DNA of 64,000 nt from Maniola hyperantus (taxonomy: Eukaryota; Arthropoda; Insecta; Lepidoptera; Nymphalidae). The translations under genes were made by a program, and so were the position numbers. This document shows, one piece after another, positions 40,262-51,205 of this stretch. The notes below the pieces were generated by a model. That model saw only the letters and a list, made by a program, of their open reading frames with translations. It was not told where the DNA came from and did no database searches. The stretch's first letter is position 1. The number at the start of each line of letters is the position of its first letter. The stretch is taken from assembly GCF_902806685.2 (NCBI RefSeq), contig NC_048552.1, positions 11,125,662 through 11,189,661 on the forward strand. The letters are read 5' to 3'.

Positions 40262-40495
40262 TGATATCGGCCGTTGATTCGGGAGGTTGGGGGTTCGATT
40301 CGAGCACGCACCTCTGACTTTTGGAGTTATTGTGCGTTTTAAGCATTTAAAAATATTAGGTTAATTGCTTTAACGGTGTAGGAAAACATCGTGAGAAAAC
40401 CTGCATGCCTAAGAGTTGTCCATAATGTCCTCGAAGGTGTGTGAAGTCTGCCAATGCACACTTGGCCAGCGTGGTGGACTAAATGGACAAACTGA
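40262..40495 (+). mobile_element. Old degenerate copy of SINE family D
   Basis: Recognisable B-box region 'GGGGGTTCGATTCGAGCACG', 'GGAAAACATCGTGAG' and 'CTTGGCCAGCGTGGT', with indels. The head and the tail are lost. Confidence 0.7.
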
Positions 40496-40615
40496 TGATG
40501 TTGATGACTTGGAGATGGATGATGAATTTTCTCATAAAATTATCAAAAATATTGCTAGCTAAACACTGCTTAAGCAACGTTTAATAATGTTCAATTGGAA
40601 CCTAATAAATGATAT

Positions 40616-40932
40616 AAGCTGTGATAGCCTAGTGGTTAGGATGTCCGCCTTCTAATCGGAGGTCGGGGGTTCGATCCCGGGCACGCACCTCTAACTTTTC
40701 GGTGTTATGTGCGTTTTAATTAATTAAATATCACTTGCTTTAACGGTGAAGGAAAACATCGTGAGGAAACTTGCATGCCTGAGAGCTCTCCATAATGTTC
40801 TCAAAGGTGTATGAAGTCTACCAATCCGCATATGGCCAGCGTGGTAGACTATGGCCAAAACCCTTCTCACTCTGAGAGGAGACCCGCGCTCTGTAGTGAG
40901 CCGGTGATGGGTTGATCATGATGATGATGATG
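40616..40932 (+). mobile_element. Full-length tRNA-derived SINE, family D, with target duplication
   Basis: The head has an A-box-like TAGCCTAGTGGTTAGG and a B box GGTTCGATCCC. The body contains 'GGTGAAGGAAAACATCGTGA' and 'CTTCTCACTCTGAGAGGAGA', ending GATCATGATGATGATGATGA. Flanked by AAATGATAT at 40607-40615 and 40933-40941, marking L1-style target-primed insertion by a partner LINE. The (GAT)n 3' end resembles the RTE LINE tails in this window, a possible partner. Confidence 0.88.
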
Positions 40933-41077
40933 AAATGATATTAAAATGGCCACATGGCTGGGCATCATCATCATCGTCATATTGTAGTTAGTGTTAATTT
41001 ATACAAGCAAAAAATAGGGTTCAAATTAATCTTTCAGTGCATGCATCTTAACCTAGATCCTCTCTCTAAAATTTATA

Positions 41078-41245
41078 CTTTTTATTCTTTAAAGGCCTTG
41101 ACCACGATCACACCTGATGGGAAGTGATTATGTGGACTAAGATGAGACATGATTGGCTAGAAGTTACCTATTCACTCTTGTTTTAAAGATACCTGGATTA
41201 CCATAATTGAAATACTGATGTCGGAAGGGTATCCCGACCCCTATA
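41078..41245 (-). repeat. Degenerate 3' region of LINE family K
   Basis: 'CACCTGATGGGAAGTGATTA', 'GACTAAGATGAGA' and 'GAAGGGTATCCCGA' match minus-strand family K copies at 6330, 47898 and 50356. Confidence 0.5.
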
Positions 41246-41293
41246 GCCATGCGTAAGTATAAGAAATTTTGACGCAAAGCGTTTTGTGCGCTT

Positions 41294-41600
41294 AGGGCGG
41301 TTTCAGACTAGCGTTTTATACGCGCGTATGAGCTCGTTTTTGAAAGCGCATGTAGGCGCGTATAGGTGCGCCTTTTGGCACACGCTCAACTCGTAGGAAC
41401 GTTGACGCGCTTCTAAGCTCGTATAAGCGCGAGCCGCGGGAGACCACCACCCACCGGGCCACCGGTTCGAGCGAACACGCCGAAATATGCCCGTATACGC
41501 GAGTCCGGTTTTTTGAAGCGCGTAATGTAGCGCGCGTGTAAGCGCGTATGCTGAAACGACCGTTTACGCGCAAAAAAATACGCTAGTCTGAAACCGCGCT
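41294..41600. mobile_element. CpG-rich MITE with GGCGGTTTCAGACTAGCGT termini
   Basis: GGGCGGTTTCAGACTAGCGT at the left and its inverse ACGCTAGTCTGAAACCGC at the right. GCTTA flanks both sides, a candidate target duplication containing TTA. The interior is rich in CGCGTA words, which explains the local GC rise and an open minus-strand frame (41316-41573) that is not a gene. Confidence 0.7.
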
Positions 41601-42219
41601 TAGAAAAAATGTTGACTAGGTACCTACCAGGGTGAGTAGTTAATTTTTTGAGTCTAGGATTTTTTGTATAATATGACTAACGTTGTTCTTTTCCCGCCTA
41701 CAAAATATAGCTATATACAAGATATAGCTTGTACCTACTCCAGGATAATTTATACTGTAGACCTTTCCCAAAAATTAAGCATTCTCAAACACAACCCCGA
41801 GATTGCTTGAGAAATTATTAAACTCCTAGAAATCTAGTAGGTGTACGTAAGTTAAACACATTATTCCAATATTTGTCAACGCTCTACATCCGCTCTCAAG
41901 TTACCAAGGGTATCAAACAAGCTTTACATTAATTCTGCCTGAAACGACTTCATGTCCGATAAAATGTTCCTTCATTACTTCACAAAGGAGCTCGAAATTC
42001 ATTACAGAGTAACACATTGATATACACAAACTCTAGATACAGAGAGAGAGAATACGTGAAAAAGATTGGTTCTAACACTGGATTTCCACGATGCGTGATT
42101 CTGCGAATTATCACGCACGGCCGACGACCACGAACAGAAACGCATCGCGCACAAGGCCCGGACGACGACGACGCAACAACGTGTTTGTGCTACTACGGAA
42201 GATACCTTTTGACGACCTC
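41601..42219. other. Unassigned DNA
   Basis: No feature; 42130-42180 has a CpG-rich (GAC)n-like patch. Confidence 0.4.
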
Positions 42220-42560
42220 CCTGGCGCAGTGGTGAGTGCTGTGGTCTTAATAGTGGGAGGTCCCGGGTTCGATTCCTGGCAGGGCTTTGGAATTTTATAA
42301 TTTCTAAATTTCTGGTCTGGTCTGGTGGGAGGCTTCGGCCGTGGCTAGCTACCACCCTACCGGCAAAGCCGTGCCGCCAAGCGATTTAGCGTTCCGGTAC
42401 GATGCCGTGTAGAAACCAAAGGAGTATGGGTTTAATAAAAACTGCCATACCCCTTCCAGGTTAGCCCGCTATTATCTTAGACTGCATCATCACTTACTAC
42501 CAGGTGAGATTGCAGTCAAGGGCTAACTTGTTTCTGAATAAAAAAAAAAAAAAAAAAAAC
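42220..42560 (+). mobile_element. tRNA-derived SINE, family E, full length
   Basis: Head GACCTCCCTGGCGCAGTGGT with A box, B box GGTTCGATTCC, the 'TCTGGTCTGGTCTGGTGGGA' body, 'GCCGTGCCGCCAAGCGATTT', and an approximately 20-base poly(A). The best copy of family E here. Confidence 0.88.
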
Positions 42561-43088
42561 CTCCGTCCCAATATCACGCACCGTGGGGAGCCAGTATATT
42601 ACGAGACAAGTGTATAGATTGCTGAAACAAGATGAAGATCTTTGCCAATAGTTGATGGAATGTGTATGGGAAAAGTCTTCAGAGAATATTTTTTGTCTGC
42701 TGCTGTAACATGTCGAAGTAGCTACGCATTCTTAAAAACATTGTAAGTATGTGCAACATCTTAGCTGTCCCACTGTCAATAAAATCGCTTACCTTTGTTA
42801 AGTAATTTCAATTACGTTTTTAAATTACTTTTAAGGTGTGAGAAATATGACCATAAACTGTGACAAAATTCCCAAGAAAAAGAATTAATACACACGTAAT
42901 AATATAATAATATGTGAGTGAGTAATAGAGCAAAGGGCTGTGTATCTTTGGATTTTTTAAGTCAATGGATTTGTAAGAAGGTATTGTTAATACTGGAATT
43001 GAGTTTGGATATGTTGATGTAGCGAAATGAGTTTTCTTGGATTCAATACGGCTTAAAGAATTGCTTAATGGGTTAGAATAAAGTATGA
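42561..43088. other. Unassigned DNA
   Basis: Nothing recognised. Confidence 0.4.
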
Positions 43089-43146
43089 TATATTATAATA
43101 ATATTATATTATATTATATTATAATAATATATTAGTATATTATACT
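43089..43146. repeat. (ATATT)n-like AT microsatellite
   Basis: Runs of TATTATA/TAATAATA, wholly A and T. Confidence 0.85.
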
Positions 43147-43411
43147 AGCTGTGCCCGAGACTTTGTCCATGGGAACTCTTTGATTTTCCGGTGCCTGTGT
43201 TACTCTTCTGTGTTGTGTGATCTTTGATCAGGCAGGTCGCTTAAAAAAGATAATTCCAGCATCAGTTTTCCGCTCCAATTGTAATATGGGTACCTTCAAG
43301 TCTACAGTGAATAAGCATCTTCTAGGCAAGCGCGCTCAATCTTATAAGCTGCATCATCACTTGCCACCAGGTCTGATTGCAGCCAAGCGCTGGTCTATAA
43401 ATAAAAAAAAG
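43147..43411 (+). repeat. Family B tip followed by LINE family K 3' end
   Basis: 43147-43200 is a short family B piece (CTAGCTGTGCCCGAGAC). 43228-43411 encodes 'IIPASVFRSNCNMGTFKSTV' and 'NKHLLGKRAQ', an ORF2 C-terminus of CR1/Jockey type, then an A-rich tail. Confidence 0.6.
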
Positions 43412-43812
43412 TAATTAAGTACAATGCAACCATAATTCGGCCACAAGCCTTGGTTTTACCAAAAATTATTAAATGTTAACCCGTTAATTGGTGGTCTATG
43501 GATCATTTGTTATTAAATTAATAATTGCATTCTGTGATTATGTCACAAATTACTGTTTAAATTTACACAAGTGGTGACCATTAGTACTAAGTCATTAATT
43601 TAAAATAATGTTAGAGTATTTACCTCCGTAGGCACCTAGCTGTATTATTTTTGGATGTTAGGCATGATGTGAATGACCTATGAACGAGGAGTGATCTTTT
43701 TTCTTTTTTAGTGAAGTGGAGCAGTTTTATGATAACAACGTTGACAAATATGGTTGGTTAGTAAGTATAATGAAAACAAAACACGGAAGAGACCCCACAG
43801 TACTCCTTAGTA
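43412..43812. other. Unassigned DNA
   Basis: No feature supported. Confidence 0.4.
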
Positions 43813-44225
43813 GGGTTGTTACATATATTCGCATCCGCATCCGCAAATGTGGAACATCCGCATTGATTCAGACATCCGCATTGATTCAGAAATCCGCATT
43901 GATTCAGAAATCCGCATCCGTATCTGCATCCGTATCAATTAATGTAGAGCTTTTACGGATGTGGATTCATATTTGCAACAAGTAGGTACCTAACGACGTG
44001 CAAACAAAGTGGGCGGGGCCAGAGTGGCGCGTGCGGCGTGCCTTGCGCGTTTTTGCTAGTTCATATCTTTGTTAGCTAACTGACCAATCAAATAACCCAC
44101 TTTCCTTGCAGGTCGATACTTGTTGCAAATATGAATCATTAATTGATGCGGATGCGGATGTCGGTGTCTGAATTAATGCGGATGTTCCGCATTTGCGGAT
44201 GCGGATGCGAATATCCGTAACAACT
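43813..44225. mobile_element. Inverted-repeat element rich in GCATCCGCATCCG
   Basis: Left 'GGGTTGTTACATATATTCGC' leads into GCATCCGCATCCGCAAATG; the right side is the inverse (CATTTGCGGATGCGGATGC ... CCGTAACAACT). TTAGTA lies at 43807-43812 and 44226-44231. The left arm also has 17-18 bp direct repeats (ATCCGCATTGATTCAGA, three to four units). Probably a hAT-like MITE; the duplication length is atypical, so class is open. Confidence 0.65.
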
Positions 44226-44639
44226 TTAGTAATAATATTATAAGACACACTAGTTGTCCTAGATGAAATATGAATTTTAATAACACACCAGGTATATTTA
44301 CGAATATAGGAAATAAAAGTGAACAATTCCAGTTTGTTCATGCTTTAATAATAAATGACACTTGTGTTTAAAGCAAGTAATTATAGATTCGCTTTTAAGC
44401 CTGTGGGTTAATTACATTACTGCCCAATTAGTCATGCATGATATAACAAATATATTATGAGATACATAACATGCTGTCTGATGCAAATTTCGTTTATAAA
44501 ATATGCTGTTATTTTGATAACAGATTTTCACAGTAAAAGTTCTCTTAAAATTGTTTAATTGAAGTGCTGAAATTATGTTTATTTTATTCTTTTGTACTTA
44601 TCAATCATGAACATGTTTTAATATTACTTATATTTAAAA
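44226..44639. other. Unassigned DNA
   Basis: Nothing recognised. Confidence 0.4.
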
Positions 44640-44800
44640 AACTAGCTTATGCTTGCAACTTAGTCTTGCATGGATTTTGGTTTTTAAAAATCTCATTGGA
44701 ATTTTTCAAAACCCTTTATAGAAATAACCTCAATTCCCAGTGGTTTCAGCTGTGCGTTATATCAGTCAGTCAGTTTCTATTTTTATAAATTACATAGATA
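44640..44800 (+). repeat. Diverged family A/B repeat
   Basis: Starts ACTAGCTTATGCTTGCAACT, has family B-like 'TTTTTAAAAATCTCATTGGA' and a family A-like end 'GCTGTGCGTTATATCAGTCA'. Confidence 0.5.
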
Positions 44801-44809
44801 GGTACAAGA

Positions 44810-45088
44810 TACATCATCATCAGCAACCCATCGTCGGCTCATTACTGGAAATGGGTCTCCTCTCAGAATGAGAAAGGTTGGGCCATAGTTCTACCACGCT
44901 TACCAAGTGCGGATGGGCATACCTCACCTTAGAGAACATTAAGAAAAACTCACAGGCATCCAGTTTTCCTCACCGTTAAAGCAAGTGATACTTATAATTG
45001 CTTAAAACGCACATAGCTCCAAAAAAATTAGAGGTGCTCTGGATCGAACTCGGGACCCCCTGAATAGGGCCGATCTCTAAATGGAAGA
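44810..45088 (-). mobile_element. SINE family D, old copy, minus strand
   Basis: Plus-strand CATCATCAGCAACCCATCG, 'GGGTCTCCTCTCAGAATGAG', 'GCAAGTGATA' and 'GATCGAACTCGGGACC' match family D in reverse. The head is degraded. Confidence 0.75.
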
Positions 45089-45115
45089 TATCTTTACTTT
45101 GCTTTTCTCTTAAAC

Positions 45116-45485
45116 TTACAAATTTACCGGCCTATCGGTGTTTTACAGGATATTTCGGAGTGTGCTCAGAGCTGTTCGATCTTGTCCCTCCCTCATCTTT
45201 CTACCACCGTACCGCAAGACACTGGGCGAGTTTCCACCCCTATGTCGTCAACATTCCATCTTCGCGTACGAAACGCTTTGCGTCATCATTCCTTATACGC
45301 ATGGCTAGGGTCTGGAATACTCTTCCTAGATGAGTGTTTCCTGCCAATTATAATCCGGGTATCTTTAAAACAAGAGTGAATAGGCACCTTCTAGGCAAAC
45401 GCGTCCCATCTTAGGCCACATCGTTACTTCCCATCAGATGTGATCGTGGTCAAGCATGCGCCTATAATGAATTTAAAAAAAAAAC
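45116..45485 (+). pseudogene. ORF2 C-terminus and 3' end of LINE family K
   Basis: Across frames, 'ARVWNTLP'-like (AGGGTCTGGAATACTCTTCC), 'NPG(I)FKTRVNRHLLGKRVPS' and a 3' UTR with poly(A) can be read, with frameshifts. Typical of CR1/Jockey-type LINE ends. Related fragments: 57620, 43228, 6330, 41078, 47898, 50356. Confidence 0.65.
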
Positions 45486-45794
45486 ATTTTCATTAAAAGT
45501 TTAAATAATCACACCATCAGAAGTTAGTTCCAGACGCTACACTTCCTCTAAGAGTTAAAATAACATTTAACTTACAAGAATCTCTCATTTGTATACTTCA
45601 CAAAGAAAGCGCCTTTTGAATCCTTTATGCATACAAAGTAGTTTTTTTTTAAGTTGCAAGCAAAAACCGTTTAAACTTGATCCGGGACTAATATCGAGAA
45701 GAAACTGTTGTTGGGACTCGGAATAGACGCGCTGTGTCTGAAAAAGCAATTTAAACTGTTCCCATGTTGACGGGTGGTACAATTATTTGTGATT
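45486..45794. other. Unassigned DNA
   Basis: Nothing supported. Confidence 0.4.
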
Positions 45795-46008
45795 TTATTA
45801 AAGTATCTCTCAACGGCTATACTCACGTATTTAGTCGACGTTTCGAACTAGTTTCGAACCCATCCGGGGTCCTTTGTCAAGGGAGTCAGTTCGCGCACGC
45901 GTCGCGGTTAAGACTGCGCGCCGCATCTGCGAGAATAGCCGTTGAGAGATATTTTATACAATGAAAATCACTCACGATAGTTTAAACGCTAAAATTCGTG
46001 ATTTTATT
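45795..46008 (-). repeat. Dispersed repeat, possible Penelope-like terminal region
   Basis: Minus-strand relative of 12537-12770: GGACCCCGGATGGGTTCGAA, ACTAGTTCGAAACGTCGAC, and TTTTAGCGTTTAAACTATCG. CTCTCAACGGCTAT at about 45807 and its inverse at about 45948 form short inverted ends. Confidence 0.5.
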
Positions 46009-46740
46009 TAATCAACTTGCGTGAATTCCTCACACTACCAAGTACAAGTACTTTAGTTCAACTATTTATTCCCAGTAGTTACACTGCATCTAAATGCCTT
46101 TAAGAGTTGAACTACTAGGAAAAAGTCTCATTAGCTCCACGGTTGAACGACTTTCTAATGGGAACGAGCGGATTTGATCCGCCTCAGCTTCACTCAGGTA
46201 GAATTTGAAAAAATCTTACAGGGGGTTCTACTTTATTTATTTTTTATTTTATTTATTTGGGTTTACAAACAACGATACTGTAATTTTTATTCAAAGACAA
46301 TTATTGTTTTACATAGTATAACAATAATTACCGTATTATAGAGTATTTAATAGTACAGATTTAATATTAACTATCATAGAGGTTCCAGTATGAGTTTCTT
46401 AAAATTAGTCTTATTTTTGCACCTGGACCTAGTTCCTAGAGAAACTTAAATCGGGTTTAGTAAAAATGTTTATATAGATTAACAAGGATTTTTTTTAAAA
46501 AAAGGTAATTTACAGCGCTAGTTCAGTCCAACTCTGCGCGCTTGTGTTTGCGGAAACGACATATCACTTTGTTTTAATTATATCATCATTTTGGTAAGAC
46601 ACAGGGAACGAAGACATTTTTTGTCTAACAGCATTAATCTGGTGTGATTGTATGCTAAACCGACTATATCTTTTAAGTTCTTTAATATTAACACGCAGTC
46701 ATTTACTCAATCTCCTCCTTAGTTAACTATTACGTGGTTT
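46009..46740. other. Unassigned DNA
   Basis: T-rich and AT-rich stretches; no feature. Confidence 0.4.
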
Positions 46741-46899
46741 CCGCTATCGTCTATGCATTGTGCAGAGTTTTCGAGCGATAACTACAATATGACACAAAGG
46801 AACTCTCTTTCGAGTTTACATTATAAATCTTGTGTGGTCGCGGAGCTAAACAACTTTATGACTTGTTTGATTTCTATCGATAACATTTCTGCATTCAAT
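46741..46899 (+). repeat. Local direct duplication, unit 1
   Basis: CCGCTATCGTCTATGCATTG to CGATAACATTTCTGC; about 90% identical to 47050-47208. Confidence 0.85.
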
Positions 46900-47049
46900 A
46901 AAAAAATAAGTTTGTAAGTCATAAAAGTACTATCTAGGGTTAAAACGCATCAGATCTAGACTTACGTATTACTGTTGAGGGGCGTACTGCAGCTACTAGC
47001 TTGGTTGCAAAATACCATTGTCAGAGTAAGCAACTTCAGTCCAAATTTC

Positions 47050-47208
47050 CCGCTATCGTCTATGCCTTGTGCAGTGTTTTCGAACGGGAACTACAATGTG
47101 ACACAAAGGAACTCTCTTTAGAGTTTACATTATAAATCTTGTGTGTTCGCGGAGCTAAACAACTTTTTGACTTGTTTGATTTCTATCGATAACATTTCTG
47201 CGTTTATA
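47050..47208 (+). repeat. Local direct duplication, unit 2
   Basis: CCGCTATCGTCTATGCCTTG to CGATAACATTTCTGC. 309 bp downstream of unit 1, same orientation. Confidence 0.85.
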
Positions 47209-47233
47209 GAAAATATGTAACTTTGTATTTTTA

Positions 47234-47728
47234 TACAGGGTGTAACCAGAACGCAAGCAAAAACAAAGACAAGTTATAGTACTGATGATTACTGATAATT
47301 ATGATACCACAAAAAAACGCGAAAAAATATTCCTATTACGTAGTTCCTATTACGTATAATAAAGGCATTCCGAACCAGTGGTAGATGCATCCGACTATTC
47401 ATAAGTACTTGTAAAAGTTTATACGAATAAAAAAGATTTTTATTTTATTTTATTATTTTCTATATTTTGTAAAAGAACACGATACATTGCAAATAAAACA
47501 TCAGACTGACGCTAGAGGTCAACGAACTTTGCGTAAGAAGGCCAATTCGAGTCAATGCCACGTCGTAGGTGGGGCATTGACCCAAGTTTTGCAGGCTATA
47601 CATTCCGGGTTTGAAAAATACTAAAGCACTAAAACTACAAAATGAGGCAAATGGTTATTGGTATTGGATTGTGTTTAGGTAGTAAAACAATAACGCTAAG
47701 TTTTTGCTAGCGTTCTGGTACAACCTGT
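47234..47728. mobile_element. Element R, complete copy with nested LINE fragment
   Basis: Ends ACAGGGTGTAACCAGAACGC and the inverse GCGTTCTGGTACAACCTGT. The interior 'GATGATTACTGATAATTATG' and 'ACATTGCAAATAAAA' match 17021-17850. A LINE family M 3' end (about 47345-47460) sits inside. Class not determined; no coding frame. Confidence 0.7.
47363..47455 (+). repeat. LINE 3' UTR fragment, family M
   Basis: AAGGCATTCCGAACCAGTGG, 'GATGCATCCGACTATTCA' and a TTTTATTTTATTTTATT tail. Confidence 0.6.
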
Positions 47729-47897
47729 ATAATCTGTAAACGTAGTACACAGCTAATGTAGGTCAACCATTTCCTATCGGGACGACCGTAAACTTTAATA
47801 TCCTACAAGTTTAACAAAGATGGCAGATAGGACACTTTGAAACATTTTCTGTGTATTTCTATGTTTGTTTATGATCCGATAAGACCGACCCGCGACT

Positions 47898-48115
47898 CAC
47901 GAGTTATGAATATCCCTCTTGACTTGAACCTAGGTACCTACCAATATTATAATTGGGGATATATAAAAGGGGAAAACTGATGGTGAAAAGGTGTTCCAAA
48001 TCTTAGCAGTTCGAATTAGAAATGAGGAGGCAAATCGCTTCGTACATATCCGGTGCGAGGATGTCGTTACAGTACGTTTTTCGAACTGTATGGAAAACTT
48101 TACATGAATAGATTT
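47898..48115 (-). repeat. Degenerate 3' region of LINE family K
   Basis: 'TCTTAGCAGTTCGAATTAGA' and 'ATGAGGAGGCAAATCGCTTC' match 6480-6530. Confidence 0.55.
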
Positions 48116-48211
48116 TTTTTTTATTTCTATTACCTCTGTCTAAACTATAGGTACCTACACTAACTAAAACAAAGCAAGATGAAAAAGGCCATCAGGATTT
48201 AATTCGACCAA

Positions 48212-48549
48212 TTTTTTAATTTTTTATTTAGATACAAGTTAGCCCTTGACTGCAATCTCACCTGGTGGTAAGTGATGACGCAGTCTAAGATGGTAGCGGG
48301 CTAACCTGGAAGGGGTATGACAGTTTTTATTAAACACATCTTTGGTTTCTACACGGCATCATACCGGAACGCTAAATCGCTTGGTGACACGGCTTTGCCA
48401 GTAGGGTGGTAACTAACCACGGCCGAAGCCTCTCACCAGACCAGACCAGAAATTTAGAAATTATAAAATTCCAAACCCCTGCCAGGAATCGAACCCGGGA
48501 CCTCCCACTAATAAGACCACAGCGCTTACCACTGCGCCGGGGAGGTCGT
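48212..48549 (-). mobile_element. tRNA-derived SINE, family E, minus strand
   Basis: Complete in reverse: T-rich tail, ACAAGTTAGCCCTTGACTGC, 'CCAGACCAGACCAGAAATTT', GGAATCGAACCCGGGACCTC (B box) and CACTGCGCCGGGGAGGTCGT (head). Confidence 0.87.
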
Positions 48550-48870
48550 CAAAAATAGTCACCGAAACTAGTCTAAGTAGAAATTCTTGAAAAGAGAACA
48601 AGTTTCGTTCGCCGCTTCTTTTTAAAATAAAACGGACCGCTATCACTACTTACAAGTTTCCGAGTTTCGTGTCTTAGCACAGTTTATCGTGGCAAGTTAC
48701 GACCGAATGGATAGAAAGTAAAAACCAAAGTACAATAGTAGAAAACTCTGCTTCTCCTCTTACATTTTAATGGAATAGAAATTCATTTTCTCTCATCACT
48801 CGAAAAAAAAATTGAAGTTATAATGCGTCCAAACTAAGAATTTGATAAAGTCTCCGCCGTTTTGTGGCGT
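48550..48870. other. Unassigned DNA
   Basis: No feature supported. Confidence 0.4.
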
Positions 48871-49007
48871 CCTAAAATCAAATAATTTATACAAAATAGA
48901 TAATAAATTACACTTTTTGATTGTCAGTTGTTGGATTAGTAAGATATAGTGGTGATAATTTTTACGCAAACTTAAAACTAAAGCTACGAGGGTTCCAAAC
49001 AGGTCTG
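48871..49007 (-). repeat. 3' end fragment of LINE family G
   Basis: Plus-strand 'AAACTAAAGCTACGAGGGTT' and 'ATAAATTACACTTTTTGATT' correspond to the 3' UTR at 27395-27520. Diverged, with no (TTTGAC)n tail. Confidence 0.75.
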
Positions 49008-49024
49008 TCTTAGCTAGAAATAAG

Positions 49025-49216
49025 CCGTGCCGCCAAGCGATTTAGCGTTCCGGTACGATGCCGTGTAGAAACCAAAGGTGTATGGGTTTAATAAAAACTG
49101 CCATACTCCTTCCAGGGTAGCCCGCTCCCACCTTAGACTGCATCGTCACTTACAATCAGGTGAGATTGCAGTCAAGGGCTAACTTGTATCTGAATAAAAA
49201 ATAAAAATAAAAAAAG
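49025..49216 (+). mobile_element. SINE family E, 3' half only
   Basis: Begins GCCGTGCCGCCAAGCGATTT and ends in an (A)n/AAT-rich tail. The tRNA-like head is absent, so it is 5' truncated. Confidence 0.82.
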
Positions 49217-49992
49217 AGGTTTTATTTTTATTTTTATTTTTACATAAGTAGGTTATGATTTAATACATTTCAAACATATTTTTAATAGACTTTGTAGGAC
49301 TGAAACTCATCCTAATACTTTCATACCTTTCTACTCGTATTGTAGTTACAAAAGATGATTGAAAAGAGAAATATTTATAAAGGTGATCGCTTACAATCAG
49401 ACTACTCGCATAAAAGAGGCGCAAGAAATGCCAGAGCCGCAAGACATGAGTACATTGTAAAACGGATCGCAGATCAGCCATACGTCCATTCACAACGTAC
49501 TCGTCTAAGATTAACAGAGCAAAAAAGTGTCGTACAAACCCGTGTAAATGAGATCTGAGAGTGACAAAATGTCAAAATGAACTTTGTTCACTACTGAAAC
49601 TTTCGGTGCATACTAATTCAGACCTTTTGCGGCTCCAGTAGTGCTCGGGGCCGTACGCGATCACCTTTAATTTTACGCCATTATTGTCACAAACAGCTCA
49701 ACAAAGAGTGACAAAATTGAAATTTCAAAATGAACTGACAAAAGGGAGCAATCTACGATATTGCTTAACGTCGAAAATTTCGCGAGAAAATTTAACTTTC
49801 AATTTGAACGAAAATTTCTTTATGGGCATTGAAAATTATGATTTACAATATATTGTTGGATAAGTCTCCACTTTGACAAATAAAAGAGCAGAATATTGAA
49901 AAATTTATTTGTTTGCGTAATATTACTATGGACTCTCCAAGATATTATAAAATTCCAAATAAGCACAACTCATACAATTGTATTTTAAAAAG
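49217..49992. other. Unassigned DNA
   Basis: Short frames without motifs. No gene supported. Confidence 0.4.
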
Positions 49993-50193
49993 TGTGATAC
50001 TATAGGTACGCGTAGCGACAACCGACACAGAATACCTACACAAACACTTGTGTGTGTGATACTATACGCGTAGCGACAACCGTCACAGAATACACAAATA
50101 CTCGTGTGTGATACTATACGCGTAGCAACAACCGACACAGAATACACAAATACTTGTGTGTGCTACTATACGCGTAGCGACAACCGACACCTA
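49993..50193 (+). repeat. Minisatellite, about 4 units of 50-57 bp
   Basis: Units contain TATACGCGTAGCGACAACCG, ACACAGAATACACAAATAC and TTGTGTGTG. Unit spacing and few mismatches indicate tandem duplication; each unit can pair CAAATACTTGTG-type ends weakly. Confidence 0.88.
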
Positions 50194-50355
50194 GGTAGGA
50201 ACCTATATTAATGTAATCTAATACTGTTCGTTAAGGTCTTGAGAAGGCTACACTGAGCATTTAGACACTGGCATGAACGCTCCCGAGGTACTAAAGTAAC
50301 GAGCTAAGACCTTAACAGACACGAGGCGTGACGTAGCAGCCAAAACGTCTTAAAG

Positions 50356-50620
50356 ACGCGTATAAGTTTTATTGTAATTGGTAGGAAACACAGATCGGGG
50401 AAGAGTATTCCAAACCTTAGCCATGCGTATGAGGAATGATGACGCAAAACGTTTCATGCGTGCAGATGGAATGTCGACGACATAAGGATGGAAACTCACC
50501 CGACGTCTTGCAGTTCGGTGGTAAAATGGTAAAGGAGTGGCTTCGCCTATGAGTCTCCTAGCTCGATAATCAACGGCATCCAGAGCCGACAGACTTTTCG
50601 GTTTGTACAGTTATTACAAT
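50356..50620 (-). repeat. 3' region of LINE family K
   Basis: Reverse of the ORF2 C-terminus region: CCATGCGTATGAGGAATGAT, 'GACGCAAAACGTTTC' and 'CGACGACATAAGGATGGAAA' mirror 45240-45320. Confidence 0.6.
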
Positions 50621-50904
50621 TTTATGTTAGTGACGCTTCTGTCTCGCGTTATGTCTGCCCAAGCCTTCAGCTCCGAGTTCAGACTAGTACCCAAAGATGG
50701 TCCTAAGTCAATATTTTATTTCCATCCCACTTGTACGGAAAAGGTTACGTTAATATTTTAACAGCTTCTCTTCATATCCTATGTTATCTTTTTAGGTACA
50801 TGAGAGATTAATTGTCAATTTTAACAGTTTGCATCGGCACAACGTCGGTACGATTGGCTCTTTAATATTAATTGTAGCTCAATATAAGTAGAGTTCATTA
50901 TATA
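50621..50904. other. Unassigned DNA
   Basis: Nothing recognised. Confidence 0.4.
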
Positions 50905-51205
50905 TAACGCTAGCGGCCCGCCCCGGCTTCGCATGGGTGCAAGATATAGATACTAATGTGGTGGGGTGAGTTTATCCTACTTTTTTCTTATCATATTTGT
51001 TAACTTTCGATGGATGCTTGATTTCTTCCGACATTTTGTTCAAAACCAATATTAAATTACACCTTATAAACCTTTCATTTGAATCATTCTAGCTATTGGT
51101 GATAACCGCATTGAAATCCGTTGCACAGTTTAAAAGATCTACGCGTTCAAACCTACATACAGACAGCGGGAAGCGACTTTATTTTATACTATTTAGAGAT
51201 ACGAG
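50905..51205 (+). repeat. Dispersed repeat starting GCTAGCGGCCCGCCCCGGCT
   Basis: From CTAGCGGCCCGCCCCGGCTT to AGCGGGAAGCGACTTTATTT. I recall this layout, with the 'GATCTACGCGTTCAAAC' and 'ACATACAGACAGCGGGAAG' blocks, as an RTE-like 3' end common in arthropods. Single copy in this window, so repetition cannot be shown here. Confidence 0.45.

Noticed and set aside
40619..40695. Functional tRNA gene
   Set aside because: A- and B-box-like motifs are part of a SINE with a downstream body and tail; the same head recurs at 55090. No free-standing tRNA with a proper cloverleaf was seen.
41294..41600. CpG-rich patch as a promoter island
   Set aside because: It is bounded by matched inverted termini and is a MITE; insects do not generally use CpG islands as vertebrates do.
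49993..50193. CRISPR-like repeat array
   Set aside because: Units are contiguous tandem repeats without unique spacers, in an animal genome.
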